Under the pieces are notes generated by a model. That model was not told where the DNA came from. It did not search any database and worked only from the letters and a program-made list of their open reading frames with translations. A stretch of 10,676 bases of DNA. Origin: Candidatus Woesearchaeota archaeon. Lineage in GTDB: Archaea; Nanobdellota; Nanobdellia; Woesearchaeales; 21-14-0-10-32-9. Below, in pieces: positions 1-6,138 of the stretch. Numbering within the stretch: the stretch's first letter is position 1; each line of letters starts with the position of its first letter. Location: assembly GCA_007117145.1 (NCBI GenBank), contig SKHC01000010.1, positions 1 through 10,676 on the forward strand, written 5' to 3'. The position numbers and the translations under genes are program-made.

Positions 1-33
1 AAGTCAAAAGCCGTTTGGTAGGATGTTTTTCAG

Positions 34-60
34 GTTTTAAATCAAAATAGTTTTAAATCA
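34..60 (+). repeat. Direct repeat GTTTTAAATCA x2 in promoter of the 412-residue gene
   Basis: The 11-base word GTTTTAAATCA occurs at 34-44 and again at 50-60, a 16-base period. The second copy contains the TATA-like element used by the next gene. It may be a duplicated promoter element or a paired protein-binding site; nothing in the sequence decides between these. Confidence 0.5.
51..58 (+). promoter_or_regulatory. TATA box for the 412-residue gene
   Basis: TTTTAAAT is centred about 27 bases upstream of the ATG at 82. In archaea transcription starts roughly 25-27 bases after the TATA box centre, so the transcript would begin at or next to the ATG (leaderless). No Shine-Dalgarno sequence precedes the start, which fits. 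Confidence 0.6.
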
Positions 61-81
61 CAAAAAATACTATTAACTTAA

Positions 82-1320
82 ATGATTAGTAAAAGATTAA
101 TCCACATAAAAAAAGTTTTTAATAAATATAATTCTATGCCATTAGATTATTTAAGTTTAGATTCCGAAATACAAATTAAGATATCAGAAGAGTTAAAAGG
201 TTTATTTCTTTGTCTATCTGAGTTTATATCGAAAAGACCAGATTTATTTAAGCATCAAAGATACATAGAACATAGAAATGCTAAGCTTAAAATAGCTAAA
301 AACAAAGTGGATTCTGCTTACTTTTACAAAAAGTCAAAGACAGGCTACACGTTTGAGTTAGAAAAACAAGTGGTGGATGATTGGATTAATTTTGAGAAAA
401 TATTTCCAAAATACAATTTAGTTGAAGAGCTAAAACAATTCCATCAGTTCATGCAAAGGAAAGTGTCAACAAATGAGATAACTATGGACTTGCAAAGCTT
501 AGATAAAATATCGAACTTGAATCTAAACCCTAAGCTATTATCTAATTACAGCTTTAAAGTAACCAATATCCCGGCAAATAAAGAGAAACTATTATCTCTA
601 GCACTAACTGAAGGGTTCATCTTAAATTTTCCTTGTTCTCAAAGATTACCTCACAGCACAATAAATCAGATGTTAACACTACTTCCAGCTTACTTAGAAG
701 GTGATAAAGAAACCTTGATAAATCAAATGGTAGAATTACATTTAAATAAAGAAAATTTTAGTGAAACAAAGTATTTGAAAGAATCATTAAATCCTTATTT
801 TGAGTACAAAGATCCAAGTTTGTTTAAGATTTTTTCTCAAAGCTTTAAAGTTTCAAGAAAATTCAAAGTCAAGTTACCCTCACAATACGTTCAATTCGTC
901 AACATATTATTAAACTACTACCTAAATTTTAAAGATAAAGAGTTATTCAAGCATAAGCTAGAAAGAATAATAGTTGAAAGCATAAAAACTCATAGATTAG
1001 ATTCTTCATTTAAATCTCATCTTCAAATCCCAGATTACGCTGAACATTTCTATGATACAGTACACAAAGATTTAGCAGTTGATTACAAAGATCAAGTGAA
1101 AACGTGTGAGAAGAGAACCCTTTTATTTTTAGATTCAATCATACTTTTCATCACTGCGTGCTTCATGATACTTTTGGCGTTCTTTACAACAACGCTTGGA
1201 CCTTTGTTTTTGAACCTTAGCATAATAGCTTGGATATGCATGTTTATTTCAGTTTTTTCTCTTTCAATTATTGCAAAAAGGCTTGTATTTGAAGAATTCG
1301 ATCAGTTTTTCTCCAGTTAA
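82..1320 (+). CDS. Orphan protein with C-terminal two-helix membrane hairpin
   Basis: I do not recognise this 412-residue protein. Residues 1 to about 345 are soluble-looking, rich in Lys, Leu, Phe and Asn, with no visible catalytic motif. Two strongly hydrophobic segments follow, at about 347-369 and 375-397, separated by a short turn, and then a 15-residue acidic tail. The large N-terminal part and the short tail would therefore lie on the same side of the membrane, most simply the cytoplasm, since there is no signal peptide. The start at 82 is supported by a TATA box about 27 bases upstream, giving a leaderless message. Its last 53 bases overlap the convergent zinc-ribbon gene. Codon use and base composition match the neighbours. 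That it is a real gene is likely; its function is unknown. Confidence 0.75.
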   Translation: MISKRLIHIKKVFNKYNSMPLDYLSLDSEIQIKISEELKGLFLCLSEFISKRPDLFKHQRYIEHRNAKLKIAKNKVDSAYFYKKSKTGYTFELEKQVVDDWINFEKIFPKYNLVEELKQFHQFMQRKVSTNEITMDLQSLDKISNLNLNPKLLSNYSFKVTNIPANKEKLLSLALTEGFILNFPCSQRLPHSTINQMLTLLPAYLEGDKETLINQMVELHLNKENFSETKYLKESLNPYFEYKDPSLFKIFSQSFKVSRKFKVKLPSQYVQFVNILLNYYLNFKDKELFKHKLERIIVESIKTHRLDSSFKSHLQIPDYAEHFYDTVHKDLAVDYKDQVKTCEKRTLLFLDSIILFITACFMILLAFFTTTLGPLFLNLSIIAWICMFISVFSLSIIAKRLVFEEFDQFFSS

Positions 1321-1441
1321 CATAGTCGCATTTACCACATTGACTAGTTAAGTAGGTGAAGTCAAAGAAAGTTTTTATTTCAAATTCGTCGTTTGATTTT
1401 CCGCAGTTAGGGCATTGAATCACTATGTCGTCCAAACTCAT
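1268..1441 (-). CDS. Small zinc-ribbon protein (57 residues)
   Basis: On the minus strand an ATG at 1441 opens a 57-codon frame ending with TAA at 1270-1268. The product has two Cys pairs, CPNC at residues 10-13 and CGKC at 35-38, separated by 21 residues: the layout of a zinc ribbon with two knuckles. The N-terminus is acidic (MSLDDIV) and the tail after the second knuckle is about 19 residues. A TATA-like TTTAAATA lies 27-28 bases upstream of the ATG on the minus strand, as for other genes here, supporting leaderless transcription. It overlaps the last 53 bases of the convergent 412-residue gene. Such proteins often bind nucleic acid or other proteins, but no specific function can be given. 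Confidence is limited by the short length. Confidence 0.7.
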   Translation of the reverse strand: MSLDDIVIQCPNCGKSNDEFEIKTFFDFTYLTSQCGKCDYVNWRKTDRILQIQAFLQ

Positions 1442-1460
1442 TATAAAATTAAAACTTAGC

Positions 1461-1476
1461 AGGTTTATTTAAACCT
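1461..1476. repeat. Inverted repeat AGGTTTA-TT-TAAACCT over the zinc-ribbon gene TATA box
   Basis: A perfect 7-base inverted repeat with a 2-base spacer covers the minus-strand TATA element. It could be an operator that competes with TATA-binding protein, or just the symmetry of an AT-rich TATA box extended by the AGG/CCT ends. Confidence 0.4.
1466..1473 (-). promoter_or_regulatory. TATA box for the zinc-ribbon gene
   Basis: Read on the minus strand the element is TTTAAATA, centred about 28 bases upstream of the ATG at 1441. The spacing matches the other leaderless promoters in the window and is the main support for the small gene beyond its Cys motifs. Confidence 0.55.
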
Positions 1477-1491
1477 TTCTAAGAAATAAAG

Positions 1492-1514
1492 TATTTAAAC
1501 AAGAACTATTTAAA
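1492..1514 (+). promoter_or_regulatory. Tandem TATTTAAA elements; first is TATA box for DUF192 gene
   Basis: TATTTAAA occurs at 1492-1499 and again at 1507-1514. The first is centred about 26 bases before the ATG at 1522 and fits a leaderless start. The second is too close to drive that start and may be chance in AT-rich DNA. No Shine-Dalgarno sequence is present before 1522. Confidence 0.6.
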
Positions 1515-1521
1515 ACAAAAC

Positions 1522-1947
1522 ATGAAGCATATAATTATACTCACAACATTGTTAATACTTGCTAGCTGCACAATTCAGCCAACCTACGATTTTAACACAA
1601 TTTGTACAGAGCAAACTTGTTTTGATGTTAAGATACCAATGACTGATGAGTTAATGCAAAAAGGTTTGATGTACGTTGAAGAAATGGACGACTCAGAAGG
1701 CATGTTATTTGTTTTTCAAGAGCCAGCCATACACAGTTTTTGGATGAAAAATACGAAAATTCCATTAGACATTATCTGGTTAGCTGAAAACTTAACTGTT
1801 ATTCACATAGAAAATGCCAAGCCTTGCATAGAGGATCCTTGCAGGGTTTACACTCCGAAAAACAATTCGCTTTACGTGTTAGAAATAAACCAAGGTTTGG
1901 CACAAACGCACAACATTACCGAAGGCTCAGTTTTTCATTTTAGTTAA
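1522..1947 (+). CDS. DUF192 family lipoprotein
   Basis: A 141-residue DUF192 (COG1430) protein, exported and probably lipid-anchored. Residues 1-15 form a short hydrophobic signal ending in the lipobox L-A-S-C, with Cys16 as the likely lipidated residue. The DUF192 core follows, with its typical words: KGLMYVEEM near 47-55, GMLFVF at 60-65, FWMKNTKIPLDIIW at 73-86 and YVLEINQG at 118-125. The biochemical role of the family is not established. Four further Cys fall in two C-x4-C pairs (28/33 and 102/107), which outside the cell could form disulfides. The ccdA-like gene begins 31 bases downstream, which may be a functional link (inference). The start is chosen by the TATA box 26 bases upstream and by the immediate signal peptide. 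Confidence 0.9.
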   Translation: MKHIIILTTLLILASCTIQPTYDFNTICTEQTCFDVKIPMTDELMQKGLMYVEEMDDSEGMLFVFQEPAIHSFWMKNTKIPLDIIWLAENLTVIHIENAKPCIEDPCRVYTPKNNSLYVLEINQGLAQTHNITEGSVFHFS

Positions 1948-1949
1948 AC

Positions 1950-1957
1950 TTATATAA
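1950..1957 (+). promoter_or_regulatory. TATA box for the ccdA-like gene
   Basis: TTATATAA starts three bases after the stop of the DUF192 gene and is centred about 25-26 bases before the ATG at 1979, implying a leaderless transcript. The ccdA-like gene therefore probably has its own promoter, although read-through from the DUF192 gene is also possible. Confidence 0.65.
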
Positions 1958-1978
1958 CATTCGAACCTTTTTCTTATA

Positions 1979-2659
1979 ATGGATTTAACAATATACCTCG
2001 TGTTTTTGGCAGGAATACTAACTTTCTTAAGTCCTTGTGTTCTTCCAATCATTCCTGGTTTTGTTGGCTATCTTATGAGTTTGTCAAATTCAAGAAAAAG
2101 TTTCTTCTTAAACACAGTTTTCTACGTGTTAGGTTTCACGATAACATTTAGCTTGCTTGGGCTTTTACTCAGCACCATTTTCAAAGGCTCAGCGTTTACG
2201 TATCAAAGCATACTCTCAAGAATCGGTGGGCTTATAATAATATTCTTCGGGCTTTACACATTAGGGTTATTCAAAATTCCAATGCTAGAAAAAAATTTTA
2301 ATTTAGACATAAAATTAAAGAATTCTTATCTTACAAGTTTCTTGTTTGGGTTTAGCTTCGCTGTGGGTTGGAGTCCTTGCATTGGAGCAGTGCTTGGTGG
2401 AGTTTACACGTTAGCTTTAACAAATCCTCAGTCAGGGTTTTACTACATGTTAGCATATAGTTTAGGTCTTGGAGTTCCATTCTTATTAGTTGGTTTGCTT
2501 GGAGATAAGTCATATAAATTCTTCAACAAGTTCAAGCCAGCAGTCAAGTACTTTAACTTAATAGCTGGTTTACTCTTAATTACGATAGGGATGCTAATGC
2601 TATTTCAAAAACTCTATCTGATAAGCAACTTTACATTGATAGATTTCATGTATTCTTAA
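1979..2659 (+). CDS. ccdA: CcdA/DsbD-type transmembrane thiol-disulfide electron transporter
   Basis: A 226-residue integral membrane protein of the CcdA family (DsbD transmembrane domain). Family members carry electrons from cytoplasmic thioredoxin across the membrane to thiol proteins outside. Six hydrophobic segments are visible, at about 3-27, 43-66, 77-99, 118-143, 150-172 and 188-209. The two redox cysteines are in the expected places: Cys20 in LSPCVLPIIPG of the first helix and Cys134 in GWSPCIGAVLGG of the fourth, which gives the internal two-fold repeat of the family. There is no fused thioredoxin domain, so a separate partner is needed. The likely clients are exported Cys-pair proteins; the preceding DUF192 lipoprotein is a candidate (inference). 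Length is normal for CcdA. Confidence 0.93.
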   Translation: MDLTIYLVFLAGILTFLSPCVLPIIPGFVGYLMSLSNSRKSFFLNTVFYVLGFTITFSLLGLLLSTIFKGSAFTYQSILSRIGGLIIIFFGLYTLGLFKIPMLEKNFNLDIKLKNSYLTSFLFGFSFAVGWSPCIGAVLGGVYTLALTNPQSGFYYMLAYSLGLGVPFLLVGLLGDKSYKFFNKFKPAVKYFNLIAGLLLITIGMLMLFQKLYLISNFTLIDFMYS

Positions 2660-2668
2660 TGAAAAGTA

Positions 2669-2677
2669 TTATAAATA
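2669..2677 (+). promoter_or_regulatory. TATA box for the small basic protein gene
   Basis: TTATAAATA is centred about 38 bases before the ATG at 2711. The expected start of transcription is near 2699, giving a leader of roughly 12 bases, unlike the leaderless genes nearby. Confidence 0.5.
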
Positions 2678-2697
2678 AAATTTAATTGCCTATTTTT

Positions 2698-2702
2698 AGG
2701 TG
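2698..2702 (+). promoter_or_regulatory. Shine-Dalgarno AGGTG before the small basic gene
   Basis: AGGTG matches the archaeal 16S anti-Shine-Dalgarno end and lies 8 bases before the ATG at 2711. With the TATA box farther upstream than elsewhere, this gene appears to use a very short leader with the ribosome site at its extreme 5' end. Confidence 0.5.
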
Positions 2703-2710
2703 TTTATTTT

Positions 2711-2935
2711 ATGGGAAAGAAAAACAAAGTTAAGAAAGTTAGTGTAAAAAAAGAGCGATATGCTAAGTTTAGAAAGGATAAACCTGGAGCTCTTGATATT
2801 AAGATGCCTGATTTAACAGAGGAACAGCAAAAAGCTAAAAGAGAGGATGAGTTAAAAATTGATAAAACTCTAAGGTTTTTAAAGAATCCTCCTCCAAAAG
2901 AAGTTGTTGAGAGAAGGGCTAAGAGTAAAAGATAA
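2711..2935 (+). CDS. Small, highly basic hypothetical protein
   Basis: A 74-residue protein I cannot assign. The first 24 residues are strongly basic (GKKNKVKK, VKKERYAKFRKDK). A short middle part (about 25-36, DIKMPDLTEEQQ) looks extended, then a charged helix (about 37-58) leads to a Pro-rich turn (NPPPKE) and a basic end. There is no Cys, signal peptide or membrane segment. The composition fits a nucleic-acid- or ribosome-associated protein, but that is only inference from charge. It has its own TATA box and an AGGTG ribosome site, so it is likely a real, well-expressed gene. It converges on alaS with only four bases between the stop codons. Confidence 0.75.
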   Translation: MGKKNKVKKVSVKKERYAKFRKDKPGALDIKMPDLTEEQQKAKREDELKIDKTLRFLKNPPPKEVVERRAKSKR

Positions 2936-2954
2936 TTTTTTACTTCGTTTTTTG
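2936..2954 (+). terminator. Possible T-rich terminator after the small basic gene
   Basis: Two runs of T (2936-2941 and 2948-2954) follow directly on the plus-strand stop codon. Archaeal RNA polymerase commonly stops at U-rich tracts without a hairpin. The tract lies inside the 3' end of alaS, so its T content could equally reflect Lys codons on the other strand. Confidence 0.35.
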
Positions 2955-5426
2955 TTTAATTTCTTCTTTGAATCTTTTTAGTGTTTTTATTATGTGTTCT
3001 GGTTGTGTTTTAAGCACTTCAGCCGTGTTTCTAATCACGTCTTCTTCAACTACTTCTTTGCTTTCAAACTTAAATTTATCCAACTTGTTTTTTCTAGCTT
3101 TTTTCCATTTGTCGAATAATTCTTTTGCTCTTCCAACAATTAAGTCTTCTTGGCATTCAAGAATTTTCTTTGCAGAATCAAGGATTTCTTTTTCCATGTC
3201 AATCATTTTTTGGCATGCTTTTCCTGCTACGAATTCTATCCTTACGATTCCGTCTTGTAACTTACTTGTTTTCACAATTTTTAAGTTATATACATCTCCT
3301 GTGACATCAACATGAGTTCCAGCGCATGCTTCAACATCAAATCCTTCTATGTTCACTATTCTAAGCTCTCTTCCAGGTACTGCGCCTCCTTGGTATATTC
3401 GAATGCCATAAGCACTTTCAGCTTTGCTTCTAGGCATGAATTCTTTGTATACAGGTCTGTTCTCTGAAATCACATCTCTTGCTAGTTTTTCAATATCATT
3501 TATAGTTTGTTTACTTAGTTGTTCAAAGTGAGTTATGTCAAGTCTTGCTTTCTCTAAAGTTTTAGCAGCTCCTGCTTGCCATACGTGATCTCCAAGCAGC
3601 CTTCTAACACTTCCCGTAAGTATGTGGGTTGCTGTGTGGTGCTGTGTTAATTGTTCTCTTCTGTCATAGTCTACTTTTCCGAATACTTTATCGCCTTCTT
3701 TAAACGTGACTTTGTCAAGTTTGTGTATTATAAGCCCGTTTTGTTTAATTACATCAACTACCTTGCAGTCATTTATAACTCCTGTATCGTGTAATTGTCC
3801 TCCGCTTGTTGGGTAAAAAGCTGTTTGGTTTAAACAAACATAGTTTCCTTGAACTTTCAAAACATGTCCTGAGAAGTCAAGTAAATCATAGTGGTCGAAA
3901 TACAAGGGAGTTGTGTTTTCAAGGTTTTCAAATCCTTTTATCACATCTTTAGTTGTTGAAGTCTCAGTTTGGTTTTCATGTCTTTCACTAACCAATTTGT
4001 AGAAGTTTTCTGGGACTTCAATTTCTATGCCTTTAAGACCGGCTTCCTTTTTAATCTCTTCAGGGTCAATTCCGTAGCTATCATAAAGTGTAAGTAAAAC
4101 TTCTTTTGTGATTGGTTTCTCGCTTGTTCTTTGAATAATCTTCTTATTTCTTTCTTTGTTTTCTTTAAATTTAGCAGTTTCCACGTCGAGAATTAAGCTT
4201 ACGTGTTTAACGTTTTTTTTAAGTTCGGGAAATATCTTTGCTAATTCTTCTGCGTGCCATAAAGCAATTTCTTTTAAAGTTAAGTCCCATTTATATTTGT
4301 CAATGAATCCAAGTGCTCTTCTAAGTATAACTCTTAAGTTGTATCCGCCTTTAACATTGCTTGGCAGTGCGCCATCACTAATTGCAAATAGCAAACTCCG
4401 AGTATGTTCAGCTATGCTGTAAAGTGCGCTCATCTTTGGCAAATGCTCTTTTATCTCAGCTGAGCTAAGCCCTGATTCTTTGCTAAGCTCTTTCCATGCC
4501 TTTTCAATATCATCTGTTTCGTCAAGGTTTAGGAACGGAGCGTACTTTACGTATTTGCTAAAAAATTCGTCATTAACTTTAACTCCGGATCTCGCATAAA
4601 GTTTTTCCATGACTTTTGGGAAAACTGCGTCGTAAGCTGATTTCTTCCCTTGTGTGAACCAGCAAACCCTTTCATGACCCATTCCCATGTCAAGTACTTT
4701 AAGCTTAAGCTCTTTTTGTCCATCCTCTCCCACTTCATATAACATGTATACTTGGTTTGCAAGCTCTGCTCCTCTGCTAAATATTTCCATGCAAGGTCCA
4801 AGGTTACCTCCTCCAGCCCATGCGTCTTCGTGCATTATAAGCTCTTCATCAGCAATTCCTAAGACGTCTGTGAAAAATGTGTATAAGTCTTCAAAGTTTT
4901 TTTGCAAGTCCCACTCTTCTTTAGGTAAGAATGCGTGTTGGCCGATCATCACAAATCCTGTGAAGTGACTCATAGTAACACCTACGTTGTCAATATCATT
5001 AAACCTCAGGCAAAATTGAGGTACTACTAATGGGTTTGCAGGTGGCTCTACTTCTCCTGTTACTACATATGGTTGAAAGTCGTATATGCTTGCCTGTACG
5101 AAGTCTGTGTCATCTCTCCATCTAGCAACCACTGGGTATCTGTCAATAGCAGTGTATCCTTTTCCAGCCATGTGTTTTTTAAATGAGTTCCACGTTTCAA
5201 CATAATTAAGTTTAACTTTGCAAGGATTATCTTCAAAAAAGTCAAATCCTCCACAGCAATTAGCGTCTCCACACACCTCTCTTTCGTTCAAGCTCCAGTA
5301 ATACGTCTGACACTTTTTACATTGACCTCTCTTAAAGCCTTTTTTCTTTAAAAAATCGACTGCGTAGTATAACTTGGGATTTTTACTAGCTATCTTCTTA
5401 AATTCTTTTTTTATCTCTGTCCTCAT
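2940..5426 (-). CDS. alaS: Alanyl-tRNA synthetase, archaeal type, lacking the globular C-Ala domain
   Basis: Charges tRNA-Ala with alanine in the cytoplasm. The 828-residue product has the archaeal N-terminal Cys cluster (C36, C39, C52, C57/C58), the class II catalytic core (LRFNDIDNVG near 140-149, AWAGGGNLGP near 202-211, DMGMGHER near 246-253, motif 3 GGYNLRVILRR at 360-370) and the editing domain with metal ligands H597/H601 in HHTATH and C701/H705 in CAGTH. After the editing domain only about 123 residues remain. They are charged helices with two similar stretches (about 752-779 and 802-824) resembling the helical linker of archaeal enzymes. The Gly-rich C-terminal globular domain found in typical archaeal AlaRS of about 900 residues is absent. 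I chose the ATG at 5426: a TATA box lies 27-28 bases upstream, fitting a leaderless start. A GTG codon just before it is unlikely to be used. Confidence 0.96.
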   Translation of the reverse strand: MRTEIKKEFKKIASKNPKLYYAVDFLKKKGFKRGQCKKCQTYYWSLNEREVCGDANCCGGFDFFEDNPCKVKLNYVETWNSFKKHMAGKGYTAIDRYPVVARWRDDTDFVQASIYDFQPYVVTGEVEPPANPLVVPQFCLRFNDIDNVGVTMSHFTGFVMIGQHAFLPKEEWDLQKNFEDLYTFFTDVLGIADEELIMHEDAWAGGGNLGPCMEIFSRGAELANQVYMLYEVGEDGQKELKLKVLDMGMGHERVCWFTQGKKSAYDAVFPKVMEKLYARSGVKVNDEFFSKYVKYAPFLNLDETDDIEKAWKELSKESGLSSAEIKEHLPKMSALYSIAEHTRSLLFAISDGALPSNVKGGYNLRVILRRALGFIDKYKWDLTLKEIALWHAEELAKIFPELKKNVKHVSLILDVETAKFKENKERNKKIIQRTSEKPITKEVLLTLYDSYGIDPEEIKKEAGLKGIEIEVPENFYKLVSERHENQTETSTTKDVIKGFENLENTTPLYFDHYDLLDFSGHVLKVQGNYVCLNQTAFYPTSGGQLHDTGVINDCKVVDVIKQNGLIIHKLDKVTFKEGDKVFGKVDYDRREQLTQHHTATHILTGSVRRLLGDHVWQAGAAKTLEKARLDITHFEQLSKQTINDIEKLARDVISENRPVYKEFMPRSKAESAYGIRIYQGGAVPGRELRIVNIEGFDVEACAGTHVDVTGDVYNLKIVKTSKLQDGIVRIEFVAGKACQKMIDMEKEILDSAKKILECQEDLIVGRAKELFDKWKKARKNKLDKFKFESKEVVEEDVIRNTAEVLKTQPEHIIKTLKRFKEEIKQKTK

Positions 5427-5449
5427 CACACATCAATAATGCCCAGTCA

Positions 5450-5457
5450 TTTATATT
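5450..5457 (-). promoter_or_regulatory. TATA box for alaS
   Basis: On the minus strand AATATAAA is centred about 27 bases before the ATG at 5426. It sets the start codon of alaS and shares a 76-base divergent region with the promoter of the right-hand operon. Confidence 0.6.
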
Positions 5458-5473
5458 GTTTTTGACAAAAATA

Positions 5474-5481
5474 TTTTTATA
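5474..5481 (+). promoter_or_regulatory. TATA box for the five-gene operon
   Basis: TTTTTATA is centred about 25-26 bases before the ATG at 5503, matching a leaderless first gene. The four genes that follow have no TATA box at this distance and instead have Shine-Dalgarno sequences, so this is probably the only promoter for 5503-9765. Confidence 0.55.
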
Positions 5482-5502
5482 CTTAAACACAACACCAACT
5501 AT

Positions 5503-6138
5503 ATGAAAAAATTTAGAAGTAAACGAGTATCTGATAGAAAAAGGAAGAGAAACGCATTAATTATGGGTTTGACTCTCGTGGGACTTATGATATTTAGCAT
5601 AATTGGATTTGCAATACAAGGTGGAGTTCCAGGGCAAAGCTCTTTTGAATACAATGGGTTTGAGTTCAATGTTCAAAGAACTCAGCAAAACATTTTGTAT
5701 TTCACAGAAGTTGATGGTTTAGAAATTGGATTTTACAATGATCCGTTCTACATAGACAGTTTAAGGTTTAATGAGACACTAAAGCAAGACATTCAACAAG
5801 CCCAAAGGATTACGTTTACTTCCCCGCCACCTTCAAGTCCTCAAAGTGAGGGGGTTGATTTAAGACTCGTTAACTTACTAGTAAGAGATGCAAGGACTTT
5901 TACAGGTATACAAGTAGATAGAGGTTATACATCTTCAGATCCATTTGATCCAGCACCAGTTGTTTCGTGTAGTCAGGCAAGTCAAGATAACATTGTCTTC
6001 GTGTTAAACTACGAGTTTCAAGATGAATTAGATATGATTGTGCTTGCTGATGATTATTGTTATGATGTTTTCGCTACAAGTTTTGATTTAGTTGTTGTTA
6101 GAGATTACATTATCTATTCAGCGAGGAGCATAATATGA
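5503..6138 (+). CDS. Membrane-anchored exoprotein with YNGFEF motif (first of tandem pair)
   Basis: A 211-residue protein of a family I cannot name. Residues 1-18 are very basic (FRSKR, DRKRKRN), followed by one membrane helix at about 19-38. The positive-inside rule places the remaining 170 residues outside. The exodomain begins with YNGFEF at 50-55, then a region with FYNDPFYIDSLRF near 78-89, a Pro/Ser loop (about 107-116) and a Cys pair (C156, C186). The next gene encodes a protein of the same plan: helix, YNGFEF, an FYxxP-type segment, and a Cys pair about 26-30 residues apart close to the C-terminus. The genes overlap by ATGA, so the products are probably made together and may form a heteromer (inference). 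The two Cys could form a disulfide. There is no lipobox and no archaeal class III signal peptide. Confidence 0.85.
   Translation: MKKFRSKRVSDRKRKRNALIMGLTLVGLMIFSIIGFAIQGGVPGQSSFEYNGFEFNVQRTQQNILYFTEVDGLEIGFYNDPFYIDSLRFNETLKQDIQQAQRITFTSPPPSSPQSEGVDLRLVNLLVRDARTFTGIQVDRGYTSSDPFDPAPVVSCSQASQDNIVFVLNYEFQDELDMIVLADDYCYDVFATSFDLVVVRDYIIYSARSII
6123..6128 (+). promoter_or_regulatory. Shine-Dalgarno GAGGAG before second YNGFEF gene
   Basis: GAGGAG sits 6 bases before the ATG at 6135, inside the end of the previous gene, and supports that start and coupled translation through the ATGA overlap. Confidence 0.6.

Noticed and set aside
1..81. The end of an upstream gene or a small RNA at the left edge
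   Set aside because: The stretch is too short to show a frame or fold, no tRNA-like arms or C/D-box pair is seen, and only the promoter elements are convincing.
2936..2960. A frameshift or nonsense mutation removing the AlaRS C-terminal domain
   Set aside because: Sequence beyond the stop on the minus strand, in any frame, shows no Gly-rich C-Ala signature, and a separate plus-strand gene with its own promoter occupies it.
2968..5272. Several open frames of 69-115 codons on both strands inside alaS
   Set aside because: They lie wholly within a strongly conserved synthetase gene, have no promoter or ribosome site, and their products show no recognisable motif.
5427..5429. GTG as the start codon of alaS, one codon before the ATG
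   Set aside because: The TATA box places the transcript start at about the ATG at 5426, and ATG is preferred for a leaderless message; the GTG adds only one residue.
5503..5620. Class III (pilin-type) signal peptide at the start of the first YNGFEF protein as a substrate of the downstream prepilin peptidase
   Set aside because: There is no Gly or Ala at the expected cut site after the basic run, and the helix looks like an ordinary anchor; the second protein has no such site either.
5827..5856. Hairpin CCTCA...TGAGG as an internal terminator or regulatory stem
   Set aside because: The stem is only five pairs, sits in coding sequence of a Pro/Ser loop and has no T-run after it.
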